DNA of 64,000 bases, from positions 597,596 through 661,595 of the forward strand of contig NW_024724368.1 of NCBI RefSeq assembly GCF_018991925.1, given 5' to 3'. Origin of the DNA: Homarus americanus. Its lineage: Eukaryota; Arthropoda; Malacostraca; Decapoda; Nephropidae. Position 1 is the first letter of the stretch. The number at the start of each line of letters is the position of its first letter. Positions 10,043 to 22,247 of this stretch are shown piece by piece. The notes under the pieces were generated by a model, which had not been told where the DNA came from, searched no databases, and saw nothing but the letters and a program-made list of their open reading frames with translations. Made by a program: the position numbers and the translations under genes.

Positions 10043-10578
10043 CCTGAATTATGACCCACTAACATAATCAGTGACGTTATTAGGCCAATAGGAATTATCA
10101 TACATCGTCCCGCTTACCTCTTGGGGCATTAATTCCCTTTCTTATAAAATCACACCATGAAAAAATTTATTCCCCCGCGTGAAATAATTTAATAATCCTC
10201 CCCCCCCTCTCCCTCCCTGTGTGTAAATGAGCTCCTGGGGATTATTACTTTGGCGATGAAAGATTTAAAAGGTGATAATTAGTGAGAGATTATAGAGAAA
10301 ATTCATCAGTATCGCGCAATGGCCATGGGAAGCTACGGAAGGGGATGTTGACATTTAGACAAGAGTGATTAATAGTGACAATTAAAAGAAAACGCACTTG
10401 TCGATTATAAAGAAAACGGGAGGTAATTCTCTTCTATAATAATTACAAGATATATATCGTCCTCTTCCTCACCTAACTACATTAATTGGGGAGATAAGTG
10501 AAGTAGTTTCTTGATTTGTGGCAATTTATCTATTTTAGTTATTTTTATTTTTACAAGTGCCTCTTCCTTCCTTCTGCT
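10043..10578. other. Unassigned sequence left of duplication copy 1
   Basis: AT-rich and without recognisable genes or repeats. It has no counterpart left of copy 2. Confidence 0.5.
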
Positions 10579-13500
10579 ATGATTCGAACCAGACACCGGG
10601 AAATGCCATTGGCAGAAAATAATCATATGTAAAAAAATAATCAGAAAATTTAACATAACATTAATGAACTTTAAAATTAAACTTTAATTTGTTTGTCATC
10701 ACCGGAGTTATATCACTGTGACCGCCTTCAATGGTTGGCTAGAATGAAACTTTAAAACAAATTTCGAATTCTACATGAAAGGAACTGACTCAAATATATT
10801 TTACAAGTAATTTAGGTGTGAAGGTCATTACACCTGTCTTATATTTCAATGGTATAACTAATCTAGCAGACACACAGGCAAATGACTCGTGCAGGCCGCT
10901 GTAGGGAAGACCCGTAGGTTGTATTCACAGTATCATTACTCGATAATACTTTACAACTATCACCTCTGGGGATCTTGTTTAAGTTAAACGTGTTGCTTGA
11001 ATGTAATTGTATCTAACGGACTTGGTATTGAGGCTGAGAATAAACTACTTTTTATTTCCTTATGAAACAACAAGTACTTCGTGGCCCCAGTGCCCTCGTC
11101 TCTCCAACAACCTGACAGAAATCATTACGGGTTAAAGTTTGATTTTAAAAATAAATAAAACACTAAGTGATACATATCAAAATTTACCTGTTCTCCGTGA
11201 TTCGTTTTCCGATAATATCAAAGCTACTTTCCTGAGGCTTTTACCACCCCGAAGCGACCAGCCTACAGACTACATATCGTGACCTCAGTAAATCAAAAAC
11301 ATTTTTTACTCAGCTCAAACACCTGAACACTCCGTTAAACTACAGGTACATTCAAGTCACATTCTAAAAATAATCGACAAAAACGGAGTTCAAAGTGCCC
11401 CTGTAGTAAGGTATAATCATTACTTTACAACACACACCGGGTTTTAAGACCAAACTAATAATTAGTTGGATACAATGTGATGAGGAAGAACTCGCTCTGT
11501 TGAACGAGCCGTGGTTACACCTCAGCCACCGTAGCGACCTTCATCCCTTCAGTTAAATATATCAACTTTCTATAAACAAACTCACTCGTTAACCATAGGT
11601 ATAGCGGTCGATAAAAGCTCACAGACTCTTAATGCTCGCCAGAAGTTCAATATAAGTTCACAGCAAGTTTACGATAGTAATTCAACGAAAAATTCCATAA
11701 TTACAGCCCGTTTCATCGTCCTTAGATAATCATAATTTTTTCTAATGTAAAATTGTGATTATTATCCATTGATAATCTTCATTTCATGTCCATAAACCTA
11801 ATAGGCAGGGACGGTTTTTCTTTATACACATGAGTAAAACCCCCAACAAAACCAGACCTTAACCTACTGTGTGTGTTGGTATACGTTCTCGAGTTGTTGG
11901 TTAGGTTTAATGTTAGATTTTCTGAATTTTTCTGAATGTAAAGTGTACTGATATGATATTGTATCTGATGTTGTTGCTAGGGGTAGCGGCGAGTCAGACG
12001 TATTAACCCATAACCATTTTAATAGCTCTGTGTGCCAATTGTAATACATGGCATAACACTAATCATACTTAAACTAACCAAAGTCTTAATCATACCTTAA
12101 TTTAAATTCCTGGCGGAGGGTAAAGCCAATTCCTGGTGTAGTTAACTGTGGTGAATCCTCTTGTAGTTCCCACGTGGAAAATTCACTACGGTACCTCGTC
12201 GTACTTTAAATGTTCACTAGAAAAGGGATTCTACACTTGAATTTTTCCTTAACCTTCAATTAGGTTCACTACCTCCGTTAACACTATTTATTTCCATTAA
12301 TCCAATCCAAGTTATGGGTCCATAACACTTCACTTGGCATCAGTGACAAATATCCTCTAATCTCATCGAGTCACATCAGGTCAATTCACCTTTTAACCAA
12401 TATTTCCCATATATTAACACAACACTTCACGTTACGGGTACTCCAGCATTTCACAACACCGAACACTTCCACTTATATCAGTATATAGCACCGAAAAAGT
12501 ATCAAGTTTTTAAGGAAATGTCAAAAATGAAGGAATAATGCACGTCCACCTTGACACGTAAGGGACGAACAGCAAGTAATGTGGCTTCAGTCGTCGAGCT
12601 GCCCATACATGTTGCCATATCGCCGAAATTTATTTATTTTTAATTCTCTATCGTATAAATCGTTGTTGATGTTAGAATAATGACGTATGATATAAATTAT
12701 ATTCTAATTTATCTTATTACTCTAAAATAAAACCTTGGTGAGCTTTATTGGAAGTAATAAAGAAACAAACGAGCGAACTATCACACAAGCGTTGGAACGA
12801 CTCTTTACGGTACTTTAACAACGATTCAATAACTATCTTATTACTCATATTACCATTACTATGCGAGATTTAAATTACTTTGTAGCAGATTTTAACGAAG
12901 ACGAAAAAAAATTCAATAAATAAAAAACGAAAATGATCATAAACGCGTGGAGGGAGGAGACAGTCCACACACCACCTCCTGCACCTTCATTTATCATCAT
13001 CTTAATAAATACGTATAAGGAGATCACACACACACACACACATACACACACACACACACACTAATGACTGTTGATACGCAGTTTTATTTTGACTTGTTTT
13101 TTGAGGACACAATTTTTCTGTAATTAACACACCTTTACAAGTGTATTCGATGCTAATTAATTAAACGGTGACGGCGTTATGGCTATAGATCACCGGCGTC
13201 AAGAATTACAATAGCTGCATAAAAAGGGAAGCACGCCACTGCCATCCTGCGTTCTAATTAGCGGATTTTACATGACGTCATCTTATACTGATGTTAATTG
13301 CGTGTTTTTTATTACTATTAACTAGTAATAATGTTAAGGGTTCATGTCAGGAATCCAGTGTTGGTAACGAGACAGTTTTTGTGACGTTTATATTGTGTGT
13401 AAGGGTAGAGTAACTCATACACTCTATGCACGTCTTCACACACACAGAGCAGGGGTGAAATACTCAGCTGGTAGGGCACTGGCTGACGAAGGTATACACA

Positions 13501-13631
13501 TAACCCACCGCCAAAGGCATAAGAACATAAGAAAATAAGGAGTCTGCAATAGGCCGGTTGGCCTGTGCATGGCAGCTCATGTCGAGAGTTACTACCACTC
13601 TCTATCATCCATTAATCTATATAGCCTCCCT
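10579..13631 (+). repeat. Segmental duplication, copy 1 (partner 47210-50157)
   Basis: From ATGATTCGAACCAGACACC onward this block is nearly identical and collinear with 47210-50157 in the same orientation. By eye, mismatches are sparse. The main differences are a 96-bp segment present only here (11078-11173), a longer CA tract and a few 5-8 bp indels. Homology ends inside a CR1 3' fragment at TATATAGCCTCCCT. No protein-coding content was recognised; a 61-residue minus-strand open frame (11864-12049) is preserved in both copies simply because the copies are similar. Confidence 0.95.
13025..13061. repeat. (CA)n microsatellite within duplication copy 1
   Basis: CA run with one CATA interruption. 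The partner tract in copy 2 (49568-49595) is shorter and uninterrupted. Confidence 0.95.
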
Positions 13632-13783
13632 TTAAAACTCTCCAGCGTTCCAGCACGTATAACAAAGTTGCTAAGCTTGTTCCACTCGTTCACCACCCTA
13701 TTTGTGAACCAGTTCCTTCCTATTTCCCTCCTAAACCTAAACTTATCCAACTTAAATCTGTTGCTACGAGTAAAATCCGTCAT
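13523..13783 (-). mobile_element. 5'-truncated CR1 LINE fragment
   Basis: Same family as 943-3810. The terminal TAAGAACATAAG and AGGAGTCTGCAATAGGCC precede a minus-strand frame (13783-13592) reading FKLDKFRFRREIGRNWFTNR, VVNEWNKLSN and GTLESFKGRL. Similarity stops near 13770, so only about the last 250 bp of the element were copied, the 5'-truncation typical of LINE insertion. Its last roughly 108 bp are also in duplication copy 2. Confidence 0.9.
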
Positions 13784-14040
13784 GTCTCCTCCGTCAGCTG
13801 CACGTCGTAGTATAAAAGAACGCCGTTAAAGGAAGGTGAACAGCCGTCGGGTGTAGCTTCCATCAGTATGTCCGTAAGGGGTAGTGAGAAGGCGGGAGGA
13901 ATGTTCATCTTATATCCTGTACTTAGTTTGCAGACAGGTGAACGTTCGTCTGGCGCAAGTAAGACAACGTTTATCTGGTGTAGCTCCTGTATGTGTACCA
14001 TTATGGGGAGGAGATGAATGCCAGACGTTGGTGATTTCTC
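13784..14040. other. Unassigned sequence
   Basis: No supported feature. Short open frames on both strands resemble nothing I recognise. Confidence 0.4.
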
Positions 14041-14345
14041 ATGTTGGCGTTGTGGTGACTGTTCGTGGTGGCGTTGTGGTGACTGTTCGTGGTGGCGTTG
14101 TGGTGACTGCTCGTGGTGGCGTTGTGGTGGCGTTGTGGCGACTGCTCGTGCTGGCGTTGTGGTGACTGTTCGTGGTGGCGTTGTGGTGACTGCTCGTGGT
14201 GGCGTTGTGGTGGCGTTGTGGCGACTGCTCGTGCTGGCGTTGTGGTGACTGTTCGTGGTGGCGTTGTGGTGACTGCTCGTGGTGGCGTTGTGGCGACTGC
14301 TCGTGCTGGCGTTGTGGTGACTGCTCGTGTTGGCGTTGTGGTGAC
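14041..14345. repeat. 24-bp minisatellite (GGCGTTGTGGTGACTGYTCG type)
   Basis: About 12 units of a 24-bp motif, with some shorter units. The period is a multiple of three, so several frames stay open on both strands (13884-14507); they are not evidence of a gene. Confidence 0.93.
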
Positions 14346-14652
14346 CAGTGCCGGATTAACCATGAGGCACTTGAAGCACTGGCATCAGGCCCCCCGACTC
14401 TAAGGGGCCCCCAAATCCAAACATTCTCGAAGTTGAAGCGTATAAAACATGAACTTCGTTCAACGATGTCCTGGCAAAGTCTCAATTTTCTCTCTTATGA
14501 ACATTAAATGTGTTATTTGGAGAAGCTTAATATTGATGAAATCATTGATAAATTTGGGTATATTTTGTTCTTGTTATTTATATATACCTTGAGGGTAGGG
14601 GGCCCCAAGTTGATCTGTGCCTCAGGCCCCTATTAAGCTTAATTCGGCCCTG
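14346..14652. mobile_element. Foldback hAT-like MITE, 307 bp
   Basis: The left end starts CAGTGCCGGATTAA and the reverse complement of the right end starts CAGGGCCGAATTAA. Complementarity continues inward in patches (GAGGCAC with its complement, then GGGGCCCCC against GGGGGCCCC). CAGNGCCG termini are typical of non-autonomous hAT elements. The flanks (GTGGTGAC left, CTTTAAAT right) do not match, so the original target duplication is lost on one side, probably by expansion of the adjoining 24-bp array. Confidence 0.7.
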
Positions 14653-14690
14653 CTTTAAATAAACCGTTAATTATTATTATTATTATTATT
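14653..14690 (+). mobile_element. AATAAACCGTT-tail retroelement, copy 3 (tail only)
   Basis: CTTTAAATAAACCGTTAATT followed by (ATT)n, matching CTTTCAATAAACCGTTAATT at 4243-4262. Everything upstream of CTTT is replaced by the MITE. Confidence 0.6.
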
Positions 14691-14699
14691 ACACACACG

Positions 14700-15475
14700 T
14701 ATACGCTTATTCCCTCTACCACACCCACTACACTCAAACTCTCCTCCCCTCCCTCCACCTTCACCACAACACCCACAGTCTCCTCGCTTCCTTCTCCCTC
14801 TACTTCCACCACACACACTCAACACCTATTCTGTCTTCCTCTCCCTTCACCATACTTACACACTCCATCACAACCGTACATATTTTTCCTTCCTTTCATT
14901 TCAACAGGGTCGTATTTGTTTTAATTCTATACCTTCTTGTAGGAGGTCAGACTCACTAACAGGTACCTAAAAGTTTATGGCTGCCGAGATGAGTGATTAG
15001 GTTAAGACAACAGCATGTTAGCTTCTTCACTACCCCTAAATCCATTCACCCTTTCCCCTCTCACTTTTCTTCAGATATTTTCCTCTCACTTCCCCTCTTA
15101 ATCCTTCCCCACGTCCCGACTCCCCCCCTCTCTCTCTCTCTCTCTCTCTCCACTGACATTAACATTCATTTTCTTCTCCTTCTCCACTTACCTTCGCCCT
15201 CCTTTACTTTCCGTTCCTTTTCCTTTTATTCTCACCGCTTTCCTTCACTTATTCAGCCTTACCCAATCCTCTTCTTTTTGTTCCCCCTTCACTTCTTTCT
15301 ATCTCTAAAATAATTTTCTCTCTTTACATTCCCCTTCCATTCTTCCCTCGAAAACTTCCTGCTATTCTCTTCACCATCTCTTCCAATCCGCCTTCCTTCT
15401 CCTATCCTTTTCTTTACCCGCCCCCTAACACTCTCCCTCTCCTCTTTTACCCGTTCTCCACCCCCCCTCCCCCAC
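14700..15475. repeat. Polypyrimidine-rich region with a (CT)n core
   Basis: CT-rich low-complexity DNA, including a pure (CT)n run at 15128-15150. Roughly 14890-15030 is less biased and holds nothing recognisable. Confidence 0.75.
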
Positions 15476-16080
15476 ACACACACCACAGGACTCTGCCACC
15501 AGTAAAGTACGGGGCAGTGTTTTCCCAGCAAAAATACTCCCCAGTGTTTTAAAGGCATTTCACACTATACACACCAGATGAGCAATTTATCAGGCTTATA
15601 TTTCAGAACGTGTATAAGCTAGAATATAGAGTGTAGGGTAGAGGTTTGGGGAATAGCAAGAAATAGCATGGAGAGTAAGTGTAGTTCATCATTATAGCTA
15701 CTGTATATCTACAATAAATTCAACTTCATCAAGTTATTTTGAGTATGATGGAAGTGATATACTAACATCACTACTGCCTTGCATAAATATTTAATTAAAC
15801 CTAACTTACGGAAGCCTAATCTTAACATAGCCCGATTCTTTATTTAACCTCACCTTGCCTATTCTAACCAGTAGGGCAAAGTTTAATTCTACTGATAAAA
15901 TAAAGATGGACAACGAAATCGTATGAGGTAGCAGTGGTAAGAGGCAACACAAATGCCAGGATGGTAGGTGAAGCCATGAAGCCAGGGGCGTCCCACTGTT
16001 AAGGCTTCATCGACGGATCTATAACACTTCCTCTCTTGCCGTTGAACAACCATGGACACACAATAAACGATTTTCGGATA
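15476..16080. other. Unassigned sequence
   Basis: Nothing recognisable on either strand. Confidence 0.45.
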
Positions 16081-17165
16081 TTGTTGGATCATTGTCACCT
16101 AAAGGTCCAAGCGCATTGCCCCCCATACTTGAGGACAGTGTGTCACCGAGAGCTAGCAAGTACTGTCCGAGCAAAACAAAGCCTTCGACATTAAATACAA
16201 CTGTGGAAAGTTTAAGAATAAACAAGCACAAAATCAAAATAGGAACATGGAATGTGAGGATATTACAGTATATGAGGATAAGAAGTTTACAATTTTTATA
16301 GGGACATGACAAGATTGCAGTGGGACATTATAAGATTAAGTGAAGTAAGAAAGACAGGTTCAAATAGCATTATGTTGATTTTTACTTCGTATATTCAGGT
16401 GAGAGGTGTTGGTATTCTTGTAAACCAGAAGTTGAGTAGTAGTGTAAAGGGATATTAGACAGTACCAGATAGAAGGGCTCTAGAGGTCCAAAGATTGAAT
16501 ATCGGCTTTGTTGATTTTGAAAAAGGTTCTGACAAAGTAAAATACAATAAGCTTATTGCTGTCTTGAAATAAAAATAGCCAATATCGAAGGATATAGTGC
16601 AAATCTAAAAAAATCTCTTCTGGCATCTAGATGGAATAATTAACTTAATAATTTGTTCAAAGTTAGACAGGCAGTAAGACAAAGCTGTGTTCTATTTCGA
16701 ATATTCTATAATATATAATATATAAAATTAAACGTTATGCAAATGATACTAAAGTAATGGTTGATTTTAAAATATAAATAAATCCCCCAAAGTTATGGTA
16801 GACAATAGGGAAATAAGAACGTGAGATTTTTTTTTATGTATTTGGGAAGTAACTTTAGGTGTGATGATAGTCGAATACGTCAAGCAAAAACAACATTTAA
16901 TAAAAATCTGAAAGACCGAATTAAAAGGACATTAATTTGAAGAAAAACTGCCAAAAGGCAAGAACTGTTGTATGAGTCAAAAGCGGGGACACTTTCTGCA
17001 AAAAAAACAGAAAGAGGTTGAAACCTTTAAAATGAGGTGTTATTAGTGAATTAAAGTAAAAACTTGGTCCCCAGAGAGATGTAAATTCTTGGAGTATTGC
17101 TAAAAACAACCTGAGAACGTTTAGAGTGGAGGGCTGTGACCGCCAACACTCAGATATGAAGATGA
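16081..17165 (+). mobile_element. RTE-type LINE relic, internally deleted
   Basis: On the plus strand the order is KIKIGTWNVRI (RTE/CFDP2-like endonuclease start, near 16230), RLSEVRKTG and GVGILVNQKLSSSVKGY (endonuclease, to 16460), then LNIGFVDFEKGSDKVKYNKL (RT motif with the first Asp region, near 16495), RYANDTKVMVDF (the YADD-type box with Asp changed to Asn, near 16735), YVYLGSNFRCDDSRIRQAK (near 16835), and near the end WRAVTANTQ (RTE C-terminus, near 17130). Stops and frame changes are frequent, and the distance between endonuclease and RT is far too short for a complete element. Confidence 0.8.
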
Positions 17166-17575
17166 TGCTTTGATCTATTGACGATAAATTATTGTTATTG
17201 CGGTATCTAGTTTCAGGTCTACTATAAGTAATAACACAATCACTGACTAAGTGATGAGAAGAAGCGATACTTTTCTGTTGAGTTAACGTGGCTCCATCAC
17301 CTAATTGTTATTCTTTTATGCTTCATATCAACATGACGCTCCTTTTTCCATCTATATGCTTCTTGGTGTATCAAAAGGCGTCTTATATGCTTGATCTTGA
17401 GAGTTTAATTATGCTTTACACAGGAATCATTTCAGTGGTCTTCTGAAAAGAATCCAAGTGGATGACAGTAAAATCTCTTCAGTCCTCGCCAGAGGCTGTT
17501 AGCTGAGGCAGTATTATAACCCCTATGAATCTACTTCAGTTACACTTAATTAATTTAACAGAAAAACACAGAGTA
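17166..17575. other. Unassigned sequence
   Basis: No supported gene or repeat. Confidence 0.45.
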
Positions 17576-17589
17576 AATGATGCATGTGT

Positions 17590-18755
17590 AGTGTATAGTA
17601 AGGAGGAGCAGTAGACGGTGGTGAGAGTGAGGAGGAGCAGTAGACGGTGGTGAGAGTGAGGAGGAGCAGTAGACGGTGGTGAGAGTGAGGAGGAGCAGTA
17701 GACGGTGGTGAGAGTGAGGAGGAGCAGTAGATTGTGGGTGAGAGGAGGAGGAGCAGTAGATTGCAGAGGAGGACAGCAGATTTTGGTGGTGAGAGGAGAC
17801 AGACGGTGTAGAGGGAGGGAGCAGAGAGAGAAGAGGAGGAGCAGTAGATTTGGTGGGTGGAGAGGAGGGAGGGCAAGAAGTTGGTGGTGAGAGTGAGGGA
17901 GGTGCAAATAGGGGGGTGTGAGAGTGGAGGAGGTGCAACAGTTGGTGGTGAGAGGAGGGAGGTGCAACAGGTGGGAGAGGAGGGAGGCAACAGTTGGTGG
18001 TGAGAGTGAGGAGCAAACAGGTAGGTGGTGAGAGGAGGGAGGTAAATAGGTATGAGAGTGAGAGAGGAAACAAAAGTGGGAAGCAGGAGGCAACAGGTGG
18101 CAAAGTGGAGAGGCAACAGGTGGTGGTGAGTGAGGAGGCAACAGGTGGTAGGTGAGAGCGAGGCACAGGTGTGTGAGTGAGGAAAATAGGTGTGTTGAGA
18201 GTGGAAGAAAGAAACAGTAGTGAAAGTGAGGAAAATATAGTGTGAAAGTGGGGAGGGAGGTGCAAATAGGTGGTGAGAGTGAGGAGAAATAGGTGGTGGT
18301 GAGAGGAAGGAGGTAACAGGTGGTGGTAGAGGGAGAGGTGCAGCAGGTGGGGGAGATGGAGGGAGGAAATGGTGGTGGTGGAGAGGAGAGAGGCGCAGCA
18401 GGTGGTGGGTGAGAGCAGGGAGGTTGTGGGAGAGAGGAGAGGTAACAGGTGGTGGGTGGGAGAGTGGAGGTGGGGGAGCTGCAAAGAGGTGGTGGTGAGA
18501 GGAGGGAGGTGCAACAGGTAGGTGAGAGTGAGGGAGGTGCAACAGGTGGAGGTGAGAGCAGGGAGGTGCAGGGTAAGAGGATAGAGGGAGGTGGGGCAGG
18601 TGAGGTGGAGATGAGGAGGTGGAGGTGGAGGTGGAGGAGGGGAGGTGTAACAGGTGGTGGTGAGAGTGAGGGAGGTGCAACAGGTGGTGGTGAGTGTGAG
18701 GGAGTTGCAACAGGTGGTGGTGAGAGCGAGGGAGGTGCAACAGGTGGTGGTGAGA
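17590..18755. repeat. Purine-rich minisatellite, 29-bp units grading into about 30-bp GGTGGTGAGAG units
   Basis: The left end holds about five nearly identical 29-bp units (GAGGAGGAGCAGTAGACGG then TGGTGAGAGT). To the right the units become GGAGGTGCAACAGGTGG then TGGTGAGAGTGA, with much length variation. The minus strand lacks stop codons in all three frames over more than 1.1 kb, producing 396-472-residue Pro/Ser/Leu/His open frames that are repeat artefacts. Confidence 0.93.
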
Positions 18756-18950
18756 GGTGCATCACAGCACATGTATCAACACCTCCCACAACACCTACTA
18801 CAATATCTACGACAACAGCTACCACAAAACATACTTCATCATCTATTACAACACCTTTAACAATACGTATGGTAAGACCTATCACAACACCACTGCGGCA
18901 CCAATTACAACACACACCCACAGCACCTACCATGTTGTGGTCCAGTAAAC
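18756..18950. repeat. ACA-rich low-complexity tract
   Basis: Repeated ACAACACCTAC/TACAACAGCTACC-like words flank the minisatellite. No coding signal. Confidence 0.6.
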
Positions 18951-19060
18951 TCATTAAAAAGCTCCGTCAACACCAGTACATACTTGAATAGAGTATTAGG
19001 GGGAGGGAGGGGAGTAGATTCTACTGACGTTGCTAATTCCCTTCCCCTATCCCCTCCCTC

Positions 19061-19081
19061 TATATATATATATATATATAT
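19061..19081. repeat. Short (TA)n microsatellite
   Basis: About ten TA units within CT-rich DNA. Confidence 0.95.
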
Positions 19082-20135
19082 CGTCTTTCTGTCTATTTCT
19101 TTCTCTACTTTCCTTCCTCCTATAACCTCCAGGGTCCCATCTTTTTCTCTCCATCTCCCTCTCCCCCTTTCATCCCCCAACCCCCCGGGCCAGGGTTACC
19201 TAAATGCCCCAGCCATAATAAGAAAAGGCCCAGGTCCTACTCTTAATAGCTCCTGGTCATTTTTATTTCTGTTTCTGGTCTTTATTAAAAATGTTTTTTG
19301 GGTCATCCTGTTGTCCTGTTCCATTTTTTTTATATAAACAGCCTTTTTGTCTTTGTGTGTGATTATAGATGGATGGTTAGTAGTGTTTTGTTTTGTGCGT
19401 GTGTTTATACATGCTTAATATTATTAACTGTGTTCATTTTTTATCTGTGTTTGTGTTTATTTTAGATGTTTGAATGCCTTTGTTTTACTTGTGTGTGTAG
19501 ATGTTTATGAGTGTACTGTATATGTACCTAGTTTTGTGTGGGCGGTATTATGTGTACAGTATGTATGAGTAAGTGTATATACGAATATATTCGAATATAA
19601 AGTAATGGGATTCAGGAGGTATGATACAGGAAGTAAGAAAGGGGCGAGTGAAGGTAAGAAGCAGAAAAAAGATAAGGAGGGAAGAAGTATGTGAGATAGT
19701 TTTGTTGGGGAGTAGTGTTGAAGAAGGAGATGTGGTGGAGAGGATGTTCTGAGAATGGAAAATATATGAGACACTGGGAAAGGGAGAGGGTGATGGTGTA
19801 TGATGGTAATGGGTGAAAAAATCTGTCAGGGGTAGAGCTATTGAGACATAGGTGTGATGGGTAATGGGTGAGGAGAGGAGTAGTCAGGATAGTAAGTACA
19901 GCTGGGGAGAGGAGTTGGCTGCAGGACACAACCCGCAGTGCAACGAGTCTCCTGACTTAGTATGAGAGACAAAGGAATTCTGGCAATACTTTATACACCC
20001 CAAAGATGGTAACACTATGTTAATGCGTTTGCCAACAAGTTAAGAAATATTTCAGTAGAGACCAAATCAACCCAGAAGAAAATATCCATGATATATCGTC
20101 ATGCCACAACATCTAACAGAATCGCGAAAAAAAAA
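19082..20135. other. Unassigned sequence
   Basis: A T-rich then G/A-rich stretch with short biased frames only. Nothing recognisable. Confidence 0.45.
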
Positions 20136-20137
20136 TC

Positions 20138-20825
20138 AACATAGAATTGAATCGAATCGAATTGCATTGAACCAGTTTATTTAACCAGAAACACACAGAT
20201 ACAAAGTGGATAATAATAACAATATTAACATGGCTGAGCCAGTTGAGAACCTGAGCTCTCTTTTAGGCGCCTGATATATACTATACATTTATCTCAAGGA
20301 AGTATTATGTAACATTTAGTAACATCTGGAACAGTACAATAGCATGGTGGTAATAAGAACATCTCATAATGTTACCCCGGTTATCACTTCAATATTTATT
20401 AATTTTATTTATTTATTTTTTTAGTTTATTATTTATTTATATATACAGTACATAAATTACAGTGGAATTGAAAAAAAAACCATAAGTATAATGGGGGAGC
20501 AGTACAACATAGGTTGTGCAGTAATAAGGTTGAACAAGAGGACAGAGCTCTCAGGATTATGTCTAGTTGGCAATTATGTTTATTGCAATAGTAATTACTT
20601 ATCTATCTACATGATAATTTCCGATAAAACGGTTTTGATGGTACAATAAAAGCAGGTACTATAAATATAGTAGGTGTTACAAGAAATATTAATACTTAGA
20701 CAAAAGATATTTTTTAAGAGATGATTTAAAGGAAGGGAGCGTAGTCTTTGCTCGGATGGGTGGGGGTAAGTTGTTCCACACCTTCACGCGGGGTGGGGGG
20801 GGGGTCTTAGTAGCACAATAAAACA
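20138..20825 (-). mobile_element. 3' fragment of the L2/Daphne-like LINE seen at 61.4-64.0 kb
   Basis: From CAGTTTATTTAACCAGAAAC to the TCTTTGCTCGGATGGGTGGG region this matches 61441-62050 closely and in the same orientation. On the minus strand it ends with AATAAACTGGTTCAATGCAA followed by an ATTCG/ATTCA pentamer tail, the same polyadenylation-signal-plus-tail arrangement as the other copy. Only the C-terminal/3' UTR part is present, so this is a 5'-truncated insertion. Confidence 0.9.
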
Positions 20826-21500
20826 GCTGAACTACCGAGCTTGAATCAAAAGCTCAGTCCATTATGAAAGGAAACATCAACAACAGAGGAGGAGTCCGTT
20901 GTGTCACAAACTAACAGACCAAATCCATTTTCACCCCTCTTGCCCGTAGCGTCCGAAAGTCTGGATGGTGGCACCAAAAAATTATATGTGAGAGGGGAGA
21001 ATTGGGAGGCCGGGACCGTAGTCAGCCAAGAGGGTCCGAGTATACGGATGATGATGTAGAGGTTAACCTTAATAATTCTCTTGCGTTTATTTATTATTTT
21101 TTTATGCAAGAGTTGAGAGAGGATGGTAGGGCGAGAAATAATCCAAAAGAGGCTGTGGTCAATAACGTGGAGAGGCAAGAGTGCTCTCTATGGTCCTATG
21201 ATAATTAAACGACCCGTAATAATTTAATATTTTTCCTTGAAGTAAACAAGACGTTTCACAGAAGTCAAATAACCCTGTCAGAGATACAGTCGTTTATCCC
21301 CATTAAATCACACTTTTCAGACCTTTAATCGTCCCGGTAATTATAGAATATTAATATATGAGATTATAATTGGCATTAATTAAGAACAGCAGATTTTAGT
21401 TTAGTCTGGTGGATATAATATAGGCGGATACTGGCTGTTGACTCCTGAGCTGGTGGAGGGGAGACTCGACCTACTAGGACCCGATCTCCTGCTGTTGTTG
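20826..21500. other. Unassigned; two overlapping open frames without homology
   Basis: The minus frame 21178-20846 includes YNFLVPPSRLSDATGKRGEN and reads like protein, but I cannot assign it. It may be decayed transposon sequence. Confidence 0.3.
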
Positions 21501-21529
21501 CTCACCCTGCCTAACTCTAGGCCACTACC

Positions 21530-22130
21530 TGCACTCACCCTACCTCACTCTAGACCACCACCTTCACTCACCCTACCTCACTCTAGGCCACCACCTTCCC
21601 TCACCCTGCCTAACTCTAGGCCACCACCTTCACTCACCCTGCCTAACTCTAGGCCACCACCTTCACTCATCCTACCTCACTCTAGACCACCACCTTCACT
21701 CACCCTACCTCACTCTAGGCCACCACCTTCACTCACCCTACCTCACTCTCCTCACAGGCCACACTCTTCACTCTAGGCCACCACCTTACCCCTCCTCCCT
21801 TCACCCTACCTCACCTCCTCTGGGCCAACTTCACTCACCCTACCTCCCCTCACCTACCACCTTCACTCTCACTCTGTAGGCCACCACCTTCACTCACCCT
21901 GCCTCACCTAGGCCACCACCTTCACTCACCCTACCTCACTCTAGGCCACCACCTGCCTCCCCTGCCTCACTCTAGGCCACCACCTTCACCCTACCTCACT
22001 TAGGCCACCACCTTCATCCTACTCCTCACTCTAGGCCACCACCCCTACCCACCTCACTCTAGCCACCACCCACTCACTCCTGCCTCCTCCTAGGCCACCT
22101 TCACCCCTACCTCACCCCTAGGCCACCACC
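21530..22130. repeat. 33-bp minisatellite (CCACCACCTTCACTCACCCT type)
   Basis: About 18 units; the consensus continues ACCTCACTCTAGG. The array is regular on the left and decays toward the right before a CA tract. The period is divisible by three, which explains the plus-strand frame 21438-21776 with an 11-residue SRPPPSLTLPH repeat. Confidence 0.93.
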
Positions 22131-22131
22131 T

Positions 22132-22153
22132 TCACACACACACACACACACAA

Positions 22154-22201
<48 letters not shown>

Positions 22202-22247
22202 CCACACACACCAGTACCTACACACACACACACACACACACACACCA
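22132..22247. repeat. (CA)n microsatellite with interruptions
   Basis: CA dinucleotides with two AACCACA and one CAGTACCTA interruption, fused to the right end of the 33-bp array. Confidence 0.95.

Noticed and set aside
10579..10600. tRNA B-box-like GGTTCGAATC on the minus strand at the left edge of duplication copy 1 (and 47211-47225 in copy 2)
   Set aside because: The flanking bases cannot form a T stem and there is no A box.
11864..12049. 61-residue frame conserved in both duplication copies (11864-12049 and 48399-48584)
   Set aside because: The DNA is equally conserved outside the frame, so conservation reflects recent duplication and not selection.
13268..13280. CRE-like ATGACGTCATC in duplication copy 1 (also in copy 2) as a promoter
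   Set aside because: An isolated motif without CpG enrichment, start-site signals or coding sequence nearby.
13884..14507. Several overlapping frames on both strands
   Set aside because: Generated by the 24-bp minisatellite.
17536..18954. Minus-strand frames of 396-472 residues
   Set aside because: All three frames are open at once because the purine-rich repeat contains almost no stop codons. Composition is Pro/Ser/Leu/His repeats with no family likeness.
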